Positions 39,620 through 51,200 of a stretch of DNA of 64,000 nt are shown here, one piece after another. Position 1 is the first letter of the stretch; every line of letters begins with the position of its first letter. The notes under the pieces were generated by a model. It did not search any database and was not told the DNA's origin. It was given only the letters and a program-made list of their open reading frames with translations. This stretch comes from Trebouxia sp. TZW2008 (lineage: Eukaryota; Chlorophyta; Trebouxiophyceae; Trebouxiales; Trebouxiaceae). The position numbers were made by a program, and so were the translations under genes. Location: NCBI GenBank assembly GCA_002118135.1, contig BDIU01000013.1:248001-312000 (forward strand), in the 5' to 3' direction.

Positions 39620-40806
39620 ATGGCCGAAGAAAGCGAGGAAGTTCCGCAGCTGGTAAGTGGGCCGGCATTCTCTGCTTTGTGTTTGGTCCAGCTTGATGCT
39701 GTTCAACAGTTCAGCGACTTATCTGCCCTGCAGAACTGGACCGGAGCTTATGACGAGGCAGGCAAGCCCGATGGACAGGTACAGACCTGTGTCTCTGCCT
39801 TTCGCTGAAAAAGTTCAGCTCTCTGCCTTTGTGAAAACAAAGCTCAACTGCTGTACAGGGCACACTGTCTTACCCTGCCCCTCCCAAAAAGGATGATGAC
39901 GAGGAGGAAAAGCCTGGTGACAAATTTGAAGGTGTCTTGGCTCATGGACAGCGTGAAGGCAAGGGCAAGTACACATGGTCTAACGGCTGCAACTATGATG
40001 GCCAATACAAAAACCATATGCGGCATGGGCGGGGTGCTCTGACTTTCCCAGACAAGAGCAAGTATGAAGGTCTGCAACAGTGTGTTGTGTTGTGCACTTG
40101 CTGTGCATGCAGCATTTCACACGTAGCCCAACTTCACCAAATTTTCAAGCTCTTCAAAGTCCGGCTCCACCAATACAATGCTTAGCAGACTGTTGCTGCA
40201 GGAGAGTGGTCTGAAAACAAAATGAATGGCCAGGGAACATACACCTATGCCAATGGTGATATGTACACAGGTTCTTTTGAACAGGGACTCAAGTCTGGAC
40301 AGGGGTCCTACTTCTTCAAGGTCAGCATGTACATTGTGTGCATAATATGTTGGCGCATGACGCAATGCGAACAATGCCACCAATGCAAGTGCTGTGTTGG
40401 TTATCCTAAGTCTATGGTGTCGTGTCTTGCGCACAAGGAAGACATTCTTGTTCTTGAACAGAATGCATGCTTGATTTGATGCTGGCAAGGCACGTATGCT
40501 GTGTCACGCACATTTCCCTCATGCTCACAAAATTTGGCAAACGCTGTGACAGTGATCTGTTTTGCTCCCTCTCAAGATGCATCTACAGTTGACTGTTGCG
40601 TAGCTGTGTGGCAGTAACTTGTCAGGCAGGAAATGTGATTCATTTGATTTGCAACTTTCTTGTCTGTGTTTTTCAGCTCAGACATTTTTCTGGGCATGCA
40701 GTCCACAGAGTCTCAGTACATTGGCACCTGGGACAAGGGAGTCTTTATCAGCGGCACATGGGCTTTACAAGACGGCTCACAGTATAAGGGACAGTTTGGT
40801 GACAAG
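39620..40806 (+). CDS. MORN-repeat protein, probably axonemal (3' end unresolved)
   Basis: Exons 39620-39652, 39734-39778, 39859-40069, 40202-40320 and 40702-40806 are phase-consistent and give 171 residues. After an acidic start (MAEESEEVPQL) come about six MORN units: YDEAGKPDGQGTLSYP, FEGVLAHGQREGKGKYTW, YDGQYKNHMRHGRGALTF, YEGEWSENKMNGQGTYTY, YTGSFEQGLKSGQGSYFF and YIGTWDKGVFISGTWALQ. This arrangement resembles radial-spoke/axonemal MORN proteins such as RSPH1, fitting the dynein gene nearby, but MORN proteins also occur elsewhere. The last exon ends in GDK at a donor (GACAAG|GTCAGG), so at least one more exon is expected. The best candidate, near 41292-41420, is not phase-compatible as I read it. 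Confidence 0.82.
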
Positions 40807-42015
40807 GTCAGGCATGACAACATTTGCAACTTACAGCGACTCGCAACACGCATACCTTAATGTTGTCAATTGCTTCCCAACAGCAATTTGCTACAGAGCA
40901 CGTACGCAGATTTGCCACATGTTCTGTCTATAGCGCAATGCTCTGTTGAGTCTGCTAAGGCAGTCTGTGTGATGCAGGCTGATGCTTTTGCAGCTACTTT
41001 TGCAGCCAACTCAGGCTTGTGTCAAGATTTTCGCAGCAAGGCTGGACGGTGGACAGCAATCAGCAAGCTTGCAGCTGTCAGTTGACACACGTTGAGTGAT
41101 GCTGCTTGCCGCGCTTTGAGACTCCTGTTACAGGCTGCAGCGTTGTTAAGTTGAACGAAAATCCACAGCGTGTCATTGGCATGTTGAATCACAAAATGCA
41201 AGCATATAACTCTAGTGTTTAGTTGCTAATGCTCAGCCTTGATCTGTTATGTAGCTGCACACTTCTGAAGAGTAGCTCATGCTGACGCCTTGTACCAGAG
41301 CTCACGCAGCTGTCTTTGCTTTCTGGAACTGTATTGCAACAACAGGAGTACCAATTCCCAGGGTCACAATGCCAGAGCAGGCAAGCGCCATTTTGATCTT
41401 TCTGTTGGGTATCTGCAGCAAAATCAAAATGTCAGAAGAGATGAGATGGCTGCGGTGTCACAGGTCAGCAGCGTATGCTCACTTTCTGTATGCTGTACAT
41501 ATGCTCTGCATGGATGTAGTCATCATAACCCTGCATTCAGTTAAAACGGTTATAGCAAAGGGCCTAGCTTTGCTCGAAACACTCTGCCCATTTCCAAGCA
41601 TCTCTTAGCGTCGTAGATACCCCCGTTGAGTGACCGTGACCTCCTGATTGTTGTGGAGCGCTGGTCTTGAAAGTCCTGACGGATTTCGGTGCCCTCTGTA
41701 GCAGTTTGCGCGCAGCGGACGCGGCAGCCGACATGATGCTCCGGGCGCCTCAATTTGGATTATCACAGATCAATGCGCTTCTCTATCAAGCAACTTTGCA
41801 GGCATGCTTTGGAGCTGCTGCACTGTACCCATTATGATTAGTCATAGTTATACAGCAGTCAAACCGCAGGCTGCGCAACTTGCTTTACTGTCGCAGAGCA
41901 GCGTTTGCAAGCAGCATCTAGCTCGCCAGTTGATTCGGACGCTTCTGGTGCATACACAAGCTGGACATGCTCGCAATGCAATGAGCCTGTCAGGCGTTGC
42001 TGTGTCTCGCAACGC
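40807..42015 (+). other. MORN gene 3' part and upstream region of the UTP15 gene
   Basis: The missing 3' exon(s) of the MORN gene must lie here. One stretch at 41309-41345 reads AVFAFWNCIATTG in one frame, like a degraded MORN terminal unit; another frame runs to a stop at about 41399. The last 250 bp are presumably the leader of the UTP15 gene, where a frame open from 41905 leads into its ATG. No repeat element was recognised. Confidence 0.4.
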
Positions 42016-45000
42016 ATGGACTACGAACCAGCAGAGTATCGAAAGCTAGCTCTCAAGCAATACCCTCCACGGGCTCTCAGAGAGACAGCGGAGGGCAAGT
42101 ATTGGAAAAGATTTGGCAACCCCGTCAATGCTCAGCAGGTAGTTCTTGCTTGCTCTAAAAGCTTTCTGCGAATCTGCTATCGAGGCTCCAGGCCTGACTA
42201 GCCGCGCCTGTATCAGTGAGCGTGACCTTATTGTGCTATTGCCAGGCTGGAGCTGTATCACATATCAGCTTCACACAACAGCATCCATACCACTTTGCAG
42301 TCACCAGCTCTACCAGGGTAAGCATGATTGCAGCACGGCAGCTACTTACAGCTCCTTGCAAGCTGTGAGTAAGCAGCAATAGAGCAAGATGCCGGGTTTT
42401 GCAGGTCATCGTCTATGATGCAGTGACCAGACAAGTCCGCAGACAATTTACACGATTCAAAGACAAAGCGTACTGTGGCAACTTCCGCGCTGACAATAAG
42501 CTTTTGGTAGCTGGTGGGGAAGATGGCATTGTGCAGGCAGGACACACTGCATTGCTGCAGTCTTGCACAAGGGCAATGCATGATCAAACAGCGGCTACAA
42601 AGCCATTGTGTAGCTCAACAACTACTGCTTGGAAGCCTCAGCTACCAGACTGTACTTTGTCAATTCTTGCTTTGCGCATGTCTCACAGCTTTGCAGCAAA
42701 TATACTCGACCTGCAAGTATCCTGCATTTGGCAGCTGATGATCCCCCATGTTTTGCAATTCAAAGCTTCGCAGCAAGTGAACATGCTTGACCTGCAAGCA
42801 TAGCCTCATTTGTCATGCAGGTTTTTGATGCTGGAAGCCGCACACTGCTCAGGCAGCTCAAGGCACACAAGCGGGCAGCACATGTGGCACATTTCTCACC
42901 TGACAGGATGCACGTCTTGTCTGCAGCAGATGACACCACAGTAAGTTGTTGGCACTGCTGTGATCGTGTTGTCATGATGCTGCAATCAATGACACCACAA
43001 CACGTCCTTTCTGCTGCACATGATCATGTTGTCACAATGCTGCAGCGTATATTTGTCACTACTTGTGATCATGCTGTCATGATGGTGCAGCAATTGAGAT
43101 CAAAGTATGTCGTGGTGGTGCAGCAGATGACATCACAGCATGTCACTGTCTCTGCAATCATGCTGTCATGATGCTGCAGCACATGATTGTCACTACATGT
43201 GGCCATGCTGTCATAATGCTGCAGCGCAACATGGTCACTGCATGTAGTCTTGCTGCCCTGGTGCTACAGCAAGTGACATTACAATATGCCACATTTGCTA
43301 TACGTGACTATGCTGTCATGATGCGGAAGTCTTGGCTGAAGTACGCCATTGCTCACGATGATGATCAACCCAAATCACAATTGCTGTTCAATCCTAGTAA
43401 CAGTGCAGGAGACGATATACATGATCTGAGTGAGGCAAATACGCAAAGCCCTTTTGACAGCATCATATCAGCATCAGCATGCAAGGCAATTGCTGTGGTT
43501 CAGACAGCCAACTGCATAGCTCAGCATCATTCTCTGCTTCTTTGTAAGCACATTGGCAACAGCCTATAGAGATGTCTTGTTGCGCGCCCCAAGACAACAA
43601 TGTGCCCTCAGCTGTTGGCGATGCACCTATCTATGGCTTGGTACAGCACAACCATTGCGGTCCAGGAGCAGCCACAGCTTTCCAGCTGCAACCACATATG
43701 TAGATGCAAGTATTGTCATTCAGGTGCGATGGTGGGATGTGACAGTAGGCAAGCAGGATTTCCGGCTCGACGGGCATTCAGACTATGTCAGGGCTGCAGC
43801 GTGCAGCCCTACTAGCGTGGATACATGGGCCACTGCTGGCTACGACCACATCTGTAAGCTATGGGATGTGCGTAGTCAAGAGTGTGTGCTGAACCTAGAC
43901 CATGGCGCTCCCATTGAGGATGTCAAGTTCTTCCCTTCAGGTAAGACCACCTCAGCAGGCTGCTTCTGCCTGTGCTTGACAATTATTGAAGGGCATGGTC
44001 TGAGGCTAGTGTTTGCCTGGATTTGAGATGACACTCATGCCAGATGAGCATTTCTGAGCTGTAGTGGTGGTGCCGTTGTTGCATCTGAGGCAATCCTGTC
44101 AGGGCAGCAGGCTTTGGCTGAACGTCTTGCTTCTTTCTGCATCTGAGGCCATCATCTCAGGGCAGCACTTTTCTGCTGAAATTGTGGCGTGCATACTGTG
44201 TCTGAGGTCAGCGTGTCTGGAACTGTGCTGAACATGTTGCAGGCGGGCTGGCAGTAACAGCAGGCGGCACATCGCTTTGCATATGGGACATCATGGCAGG
44301 AGGTCGCCTGCTGCAGCGCCTGTCCCAGCACCAAAAGACCGTGACGTGTGTGGCTCTGAGCCCACTGGCTGGCCCAGACTCAGCAGCGGCCCCGCGCATG
44401 CTTTCAGGCTCCCTGGACGGTCACGTCAAGGTAAATTGTCATTCTCAGCATGCTGTGTGCACTGGTCAATATATAACGTTGCCTTTGTGATCTTACAAAC
44501 TGCTTTAAGAACAGGGTCTGGGTCCTGTGTGGCGAGAGCCCCCTGGCTGGGCTCACAAGCTTTCAGGCTCCCTGGACAGCCATGTCACAGTACCTGAAAT
44601 GTTTGAGACATGTTATTGCCTAATTCATGTTGCAAATTGCTAAGAATCAAGGCTACTTCCTGTGTGGTTTTGAGTCCTCTTGCAGGGCCAGACTCAGCAA
44701 TTGCCCCTCACATGCTTTGTGGCTCCTTGGACCGCCATGTCAAGCTATACTGCAGTTTCTCAGCATGCAGCCTGCACCAGTCAGTACATAACATGGCCTG
44801 TTCAATTGTGCAAACTGCTCCCATAATGAGGGCCTGTTCCTGTGGCCCAAAGCTCATTGAACCTTTTTTCTGCCCTTGCAGGTGTATGACCTGGATAGCT
44901 TCAAGGTGCGGCATGCCTCCAAGTACCCTGGGCCTGTTCTGTCCCTGGGCATCTCATCAGATTGTGGCTTGCTGGCAGTGGGGCAGGCTGACGGCCAGCT

Positions 45001-47187
45001 CTCCATCAGGAAACACTCCAAGCCAAAAGTTGTGCCTGTAGAAGCTGGTAAGTCTGCTGACTTGTCTGTCTGTGTCGATGTTGAATGGCGCATATGCAAT
45101 CCTGCATGGTGTGTGCTCTGACTGATGAGCAATCATGCTTAAATTTGAGATGTTAGCGGCAGGTTGATCAGACTTCCCTGACTTTTGGCAAAATACGTCT
45201 TGTACACGGTCAACTGTCAGCCAACTCTGGTCAAATTCCGCCGCTCCAATTTCAATCTTATGCACGCTTACTCATCAGGTGTTTTGCACCTCTTATGAAA
45301 CGTCAGCTTTCAGCCAAGACTCAGGTCCTTACCTCACGCCAAGTCTTGCAACAAACCTCGCATCAGCTCTGGGTGAGCACTGCCAGCATGACCAGCGCAG
45401 TGTTGGCGCTGAAGTTCAGCATGTACTAGAGATGTAAGTGATATATTGTCTGTGTCTGCACAGACCTGTACCGGAGGCATTGCATTCTTCAGTTTGCAGA
45501 GCATTGACCCGCCTCCAGGAGGTGACATGCTCCAACACAAGCAATGTGGTGTTTCTAAATTGGGTCATGAGGTTTCACTAGCAATGCATGATGAATTGGT
45601 AGTGCTGATAGTGTTGAAAATGGTGTTGCTGTTTGTGATGATGGCAATGGTGATGGTGCTGCTGGTAAATGTGCCACTGCTGCTGCTGCTGATTATGTTG
45701 TTGTGGATGATGATGCTGATGCTGATGCTGCCCATCCAGGAGGGCGCCCAACAAGGAGGCAGAAATACAAGCCCCAGCTCACAGCCACGACCTACCGCTA
45801 CTTTATCAGAGGCCAGAGCGACAAGGCCGCAGCAGACGAGTTCAAGGTGTCTCAGCAGAAGCGCATTCAGCTGAAGGCGTACGACAAACTGCTCAAGTCC
45901 TTCCAGTACCGCGAGGCACTGGATGCAGCTGTGGCCACTGCCAGGCCTGAGATTGTGGGCGCCCTTGTTGAGGAGTTGGCTGCTCGCAGTGGTCTCCCTG
46001 CAGCTCTTGGTACGATCTCTGTCTCTATGGTGACTGTTTAGCTGCTACAGAAGCAGACAATGCGGCATGCATGCACACAGCCTGGTCTGCGCATGATTGT
46101 GCTTTCATTGTGGACTGTGCTTGACAGTGGTATTGCATGAAGCTTTGGGTGTGCCCTGACTTCTTGGCTGCTGCCCAATTGACCTGTTTGTGTGTTCGGG
46201 GTAAGCTTGAGCTGTGCTTGTTCCTGTCAGTTCACACCTGAAGACTTGGTTTGACTTGCTTGTAAAACATGTTTGCTTGAGTGCCAAGTATTGACAGGTG
46301 TTGCAGCTGTATGCTGCTCAGTCCTCCTGAATGGGTGCAAATGCAGTTACAAGTCATAGCCAAAGGCATCTGTTCAGCATCACAGCAACAATCCGCACTT
46401 ATTGCTGACGGACCAGCATCACAATTATGCTAGACCACCAAGCATGAGATGCTCCTGCAGGTGGGCGTGATGCTGCTAGCCTGGTGCCCTTACTGCAGTG
46501 CCTGGTCAAGTTCCTGGTAGACCCACGCTACTCCCGCCTCCTGCTGGGTGTGGCTCACAGAGTGCTGGATGCGTATGCTGGCGAGGTAGGGCACTGGCCA
46601 GTAACGCATTGGGGCATTCCTCTGGTGAAGCACAGCCTTAAACAGCAGTACTGCAACACAGCTCAGTATCTTCGTGACAAGCTACTTGGAATCTGGAGCT
46701 TGCCTGTCAAGTGTCAAAAAACAAGTCTGGGTCTGTGTAGCAGCAGCAGCATCTGCCTGGTCTTAGAGCTGTTGACTGCATGCAGGCTCAAGATTTGGCA
46801 GGCTCAATTGTCTGTCCTCACACTGTCTTGTAATATTTGACTATGCCGGGCATTTGCATTGCTGTTGCATGTGGTTACAGCTTGTCAAATGCTGTACTTG
46901 ACTCCCTCTACTTGGTCTCTAGACGTGACTCTCTGAATCTGAGGGTTTACGCTATTTTCAATGTCAGCTGTGGCCACTGCTCGCATGTGGTTTTGAATTT
47001 GGGTGGATGTTATTTGCAGGTTGGTCTGTCAGCTGAGGTTGACAAGGAGCTGACCATTTTGAGGGAGCGTGTTATGCTTGAGCTGCGCCTGCATAATGAG
47101 CTGCAGCAGATACAGGGCATGCTTGAACCTATACTGGCAGCATCTCTTGGTGCTGCTACCTCGGACCAGCTGACTCAAACAGGTTGA
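42016..47187 (+). CDS. UTP15: UTP15-like WD40 protein, SSU processome subunit
   Basis: Nucleolar U3 snoRNP protein for early pre-rRNA transcription and 18S processing. Ten exons: 42016-42138, 42246-42317, 42405-42536, 42821-42940, 43724-43940, 44243-44430, 44882-45047, 45740-46009, 46461-46585, 47020-47187. Phases agree and give 526 residues (human UTP15 518). The N-terminal two thirds is a WD40 propeller: AVTSSTRVIVYD, RFKDKAYCGNFRADNKLLVA, GHSDYVRAAACSP, GYDHICKLWDVRSQECVL, TVTCVALSP, MLSGSLDGHVKVYDLDSFKV. From about 339 comes the UTP15 C-terminal region (TYRYFIRGQSDKAAADEF, YDKLLKSFQYREALDAAV) ending LHNELQQIQGMLEPI. The upstream frame is open to 41905, so a longer N-terminus is possible. 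The intron after 42536 begins with GC (GTGCAG|GCAGGA). Introns 4 and 6 hold exon-edge copies. Confidence 0.95.
42941..43330 (+). repeat. Array of copies of the UTP15 exon 4 donor region
   Basis: Starting from the true junction (GCAGATGACACCACA|GTAAGT then TGATCGTGTTGTCATGATGC), the motifs TGACACCACA/TGACATCACA and TGATCATGCTGTCATGATGC TGCAGC recur about every 60-85 bp, roughly five times with growing divergence. It fills half of the 783-bp intron. Confidence 0.85.
44045..44235 (+). repeat. Decayed tandem repeats in UTP15 intron 5
   Basis: About three units built on GCATCTGAGGCCATCATCTC AGGGCAGCA followed by TTTGCTGAA. The spacing is about 60 bp, and the last unit leads into the acceptor at 44242. 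Confidence 0.65.
44515..44780 (+). repeat. Two copies of the UTP15 exon 6 end
   Basis: The segment encoding SPLAGPDSAAAPRMLSGSLD and its flanks recurs at about 44519-44600 (shortened) and 44650-44745, where GPDSAIAPHMLCGSLDRHVK stays open and is followed by intron-derived TTTCTCAGCATGCAGCCTGC. Confidence 0.88.
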
Positions 47188-48229
47188 GAGGCATAGAAAA
47201 GTAACATTTGCGCCATTAGGCATCATAGTGGGAGCCTGTTTCTAAAGAAGCAGCCTGGGAGATGAGAGGCTTCCTGAGTCAACTTCATAAGTGCAACATT
47301 GAATGCCCAGCACCCTGTCAAAACGAACTTACAACATCTACGAACTAATTTTTTGTTTCGGGAAGATTCAGCAGATTGCCCTCTGTAGTGTAGCCTCCTC
47401 TGACCCTTGCATTAAGCTGTTTGTGTTGTTTGCTGTCCTGATTGATGATTAGAATGCACGAACAGATATGATTGCGTTTATAGCTTATTTTTCTGAGTTA
47501 GAGGACAGTGTAGCATTGATGTTGCGGTGCTGTATGAGCCGTCATCGTTGAAATTGCGATGTAAGACGATTTTCCCGCAGACTGCATCGGCAACGTCTCA
47601 CTTGTCTTGGACATTTAGCTAATCTAGCTGTTATAGACATTCTATAACAGACATTGACACACGAAATGGCAAGTTAATGTTGCCAGAGCGTTGTCCATGA
47701 CAAAACATGACGCATACACGATACTAGCATGATATGTAGGGCCCAACCAGCTACTGCTCTGCTGTTGCAGCGGCAGCCACCACGAGCTTTCAAACAGTGC
47801 TTTGCATGCATCAATCTCTGCAGTGGTCAGAGACAGAGCTGACCGGCAGGGCGGTTTATTATGGCCTTTGCGAAGTGTCACGGGGGCAGCGTGGGCATGC
47901 TGTGACTAAGCTCGACCGCTAATTTGCAGGGCCTTAAAATAAAGTTAAAAGTGACAGTTGGTTCAAGGCACGTGAGTTCAGGTACAGTTGTAAATCCAGA
48001 ATCCTGCCCGCAGGAATGGGGCCCAAAAGTGTCATGTGACTGGTCCCGCTTTCGAGTTTCATAGAATGAGACCTCTGTAAGCACAAGACCGGCGTGCTCT
48101 CGGGTTGTATCACGCTCGCGCTTCTCAAGGCGTTGGGCGCTCGGAGTGATCTGCTACTCTTTCAGCACTAGCTTGTCCTCAGCTTACATCCGCCTTCAGC
48201 AACCGCGTGCACTTGAGCAAGTTTGCACG
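47188..48229. other. Intergenic: UTP15 3' end to NRT2 promoter
   Basis: A 1,042-bp spacer with no coding signal on either strand. It contains the small perfect inverted repeat at 47628-47650 and presumably the promoter and leader of the nitrate transporter. A TGTAA lies at about 47554, rather far from the UTP15 stop. Confidence 0.55.
47628..47650. repeat. Perfect 10-bp inverted repeat
   Basis: CTGTTATAGA, a 3-bp loop CAT, then TCTATAACAG. It could be a regulatory palindrome of the downstream gene or chance. Confidence 0.6.
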
Positions 48230-51200
48230 ATGGCGACCAACGGCGACGGATTCGTTGACGACAGCGTGAAGGGCCCAGCCGGCGGCAAGACCAAGAACAA
48301 AAAGCTACAAGGACCTTTCCCATACGAGCACAAGATCAAGGTCCCGGCTGCCGACCCAGAGCTGTCTCAGCATGTGTTTAAGCTGCCTGTCGACAGCGAG
48401 CACAAGGCGAAAGCCATCAACCTGTTCTCTATCGCCAACCCGCATATGCGATCTTTCCACCTGAACTGGATTGGCTTCTTCATCACCTTTTTCTCAGCTT
48501 ACGGCGCTGCCCCACTGATCCCGACAATCCGGCAGGACGTTGGTCTGACAGCGTACAAAGCGGCCGAGGCCGGTAAGCTTCAGAGACTCTGCCTTGATTG
48601 TGTTCTCGCGGCCATTGTTTCGTGCCGGGCTAACCCCGTGTTGGCGTCCAGGTGTGGTCACCACAGCAGGAACTGTGGTTGTGCGAGTGCTCATGGGTCA
48701 GGCGTGCGACAAATTTGGGCCACGATACTGTAAGTTCACGCCACCTTGTAGCATGTGCTTCTTGCCTACTGCGCTGCTTCAGTTTGGAACAGCCATTCGG
48801 CCTTGCTGCCTGAGCCAGCTTAGGCAACTGACTTCTGACTTTTGCTAATAGCCCAAGTAGTTGGCCATCATGTCTGCTGCTGCATTGTACTGACCAAAGT
48901 CGTTCCAGCACACTGCTTGACACGCTCTGCAGATCTCTGCGTGCATGTTGTGCATGTGCTATCCAAGCTGTGGTGTGTGCATGTGTGCAATTTATACATG
49001 TGCTGTGTGTGCTGTCCAACTGACGATGTGTGTGCGTGTGCAGCCTATGCCTTCCTACTGATGTTTACCTCTTCCTTCATCTTCGGTATTGCTGCTGTCC
49101 ACACCGCCGCCACCTACATCCTCTCACGTTTCCTGATTGGCTGGGCATTGGCAGCCTTTGTGACCTGCCAATTCTGGACCAGTATCATGTTCAGCCCCAA
49201 TGTTGTGGGCTTTGCAAATGCTCTGGCTGGAGGCTGGGGTAATGCAGGTAAAGCTGACTTTGCAGGCTACCTCTACCATGTGACAGTTTGCATGCCTCCC
49301 ATACTGACATGCTGCCAGCTCAGCTGTAGTTTGCTGCACTGCACTTTTGCTTCTGTCCTCACCCTTGCTGTTAATGTCTCCAATAGCATGGCTCCTGTTC
49401 AGCAAGGTCTTTGCAAAGACAGTACTGCAGCAGCTTCATGTTCCTTCTGTTGTGGCTCTTGTTGACAGAATCTTGTCTCCTACCTTAGGTGGTGGTGTGA
49501 CCCAGATTGTGATGCCCAACTTGGCGGACGGCATTGCCAAGCACACCTACACGTTCCGTGCCTGGAGATGGGCCTTCTTCTTCCCTGGCTGCCTACAAAT
49601 CATCTGGGGTCTCATGATCCTCGCATTTGCTCAGGCATGCACCTGTGCTGCTGCATCTTGCTTGCTGTGCCTACAACTCATCAAGCTTTTGAGATCCTCC
49701 CAATCGCTGGATTTGCAGTGGCAGAGTGCTGCCTCCACCTTCACCAACAAGGACAACATCTTGCAAGCTGCTGCCTTACAGCTCATACAACAAGTGTTGC
49801 AAGTCACTTATCTACCTGGCGCAGACTTTGCTACTCATATTCTTGGCATCAACTACCATGCAGCCTTTCAGTATATTCTCTGTTGTGCTGCATTCACAAT
49901 ATAATTGCATCGCTTCATAACAGCGTGCTGGTGCAGGACACGCCTGATGGCAGCTACGCTCAATTGGAAAAGAAGGGCAAGAAGCAGAAGGCGAACCTGG
50001 CAAAGGAGATGATCAACGGCCTGACCAACTACCGCATCTGGCTTCTGGCTGCTTGCTACGCCTACAGTTTTGGTGTGGAGGTAGGGCATTATTGCTCAAG
50101 CTCACATGTATGTTGCAGCAGTATGTTTTAGCGGCAAATGCATGTCTAGGCCTGCACAAAGTTCAGCTGTGCGACATCTCTGAAGCCTCGTGAAGCAGCA
50201 CGTACTGTCTTACGGTATGCCTTTCAAGTCTTGCAGCATGCAGACGTATGCATGGATTGCATGATGTACACATGTGATCAGGGCTTGCGCAACTGTGCAA
50301 ATAGGCTGTGATCTGTCGCTGAATCTTGTGTTGTGTTGTGGTGCAGTTGGCCATCGACAATGTGTTGGCTCCTTACTTGGGCTCCCAGTTTGGCTTCTCA
50401 ATCAACAAGGCCGCCAACTTGGCCGCTATCTTTGGCATGATGAACTTCTGGGCTCGCCCTCTTGGAGGCTACCTGTCTGATCTATGTGGCAGAAGGTAAA
50501 GCCCCCAGCAATGAGCACCTTTACAGTTTACCTGCAATTCAACTCACAGCATGCTGCTATACTACATTTTGCTTTCTTGCTTGCGCAGTTGCGACTGTTG
50601 TGGAGCATCATTTTCTGCAGTAATACCTTTTTGGATGAAGTTTCAGCTGTGGTTGAGCTTGGGAAAAGGCTGTTGCATGGCTTCAGAAGTCATCATATCA
50701 ACATTTGTTGAATGCAGATTTGGCATGAGGGGTCGGTTGTGGCTGTTGTGGAGTACCATGACCTTTGGCGGGCTCTTCACCTGCCTCATGGGCGTAGCTG
50801 GAGATTCATTTGCTGCAACGCAAGCCTTCATCATCTTGGCCGCAGCTGGCATTGAGGTGGGCATGTCTTTTGTGTGCTTTCCTCTCCATGATGTGACATG
50901 TGTGCATCAATGCTGGAGACTCATATGCTGCAACACAGGCCTTCATCGTCTTGACTGCTGCATTGAGGTGTGCATTGCATGCTGTGCATGAATTGCTGCA
51001 TAAGCGCAACGCCTGCTGTTTGTACTCTCAGAGGCATGATTGTAGTCTCTGCTGGGCAGGCCACTTGCAAGCTATCCATGGAATCGTGTGCATTGACGTG
51101 ATACATTTGCATGAGCGTCTGCTGTGCAGTATGACGCAGCCATAGCATAGACCACTGATCAGACCATTACATGAGGGTGGTCCTTGTTGTGCAGGCCACA

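Noticed and set aside
41292..41420. Terminal exon of the MORN protein
   Set aside because: AVFAFWNCIATTG looks like a degraded MORN unit, but its phase does not fit the exon ending at 40806, and the alternative frame has no MORN pattern.
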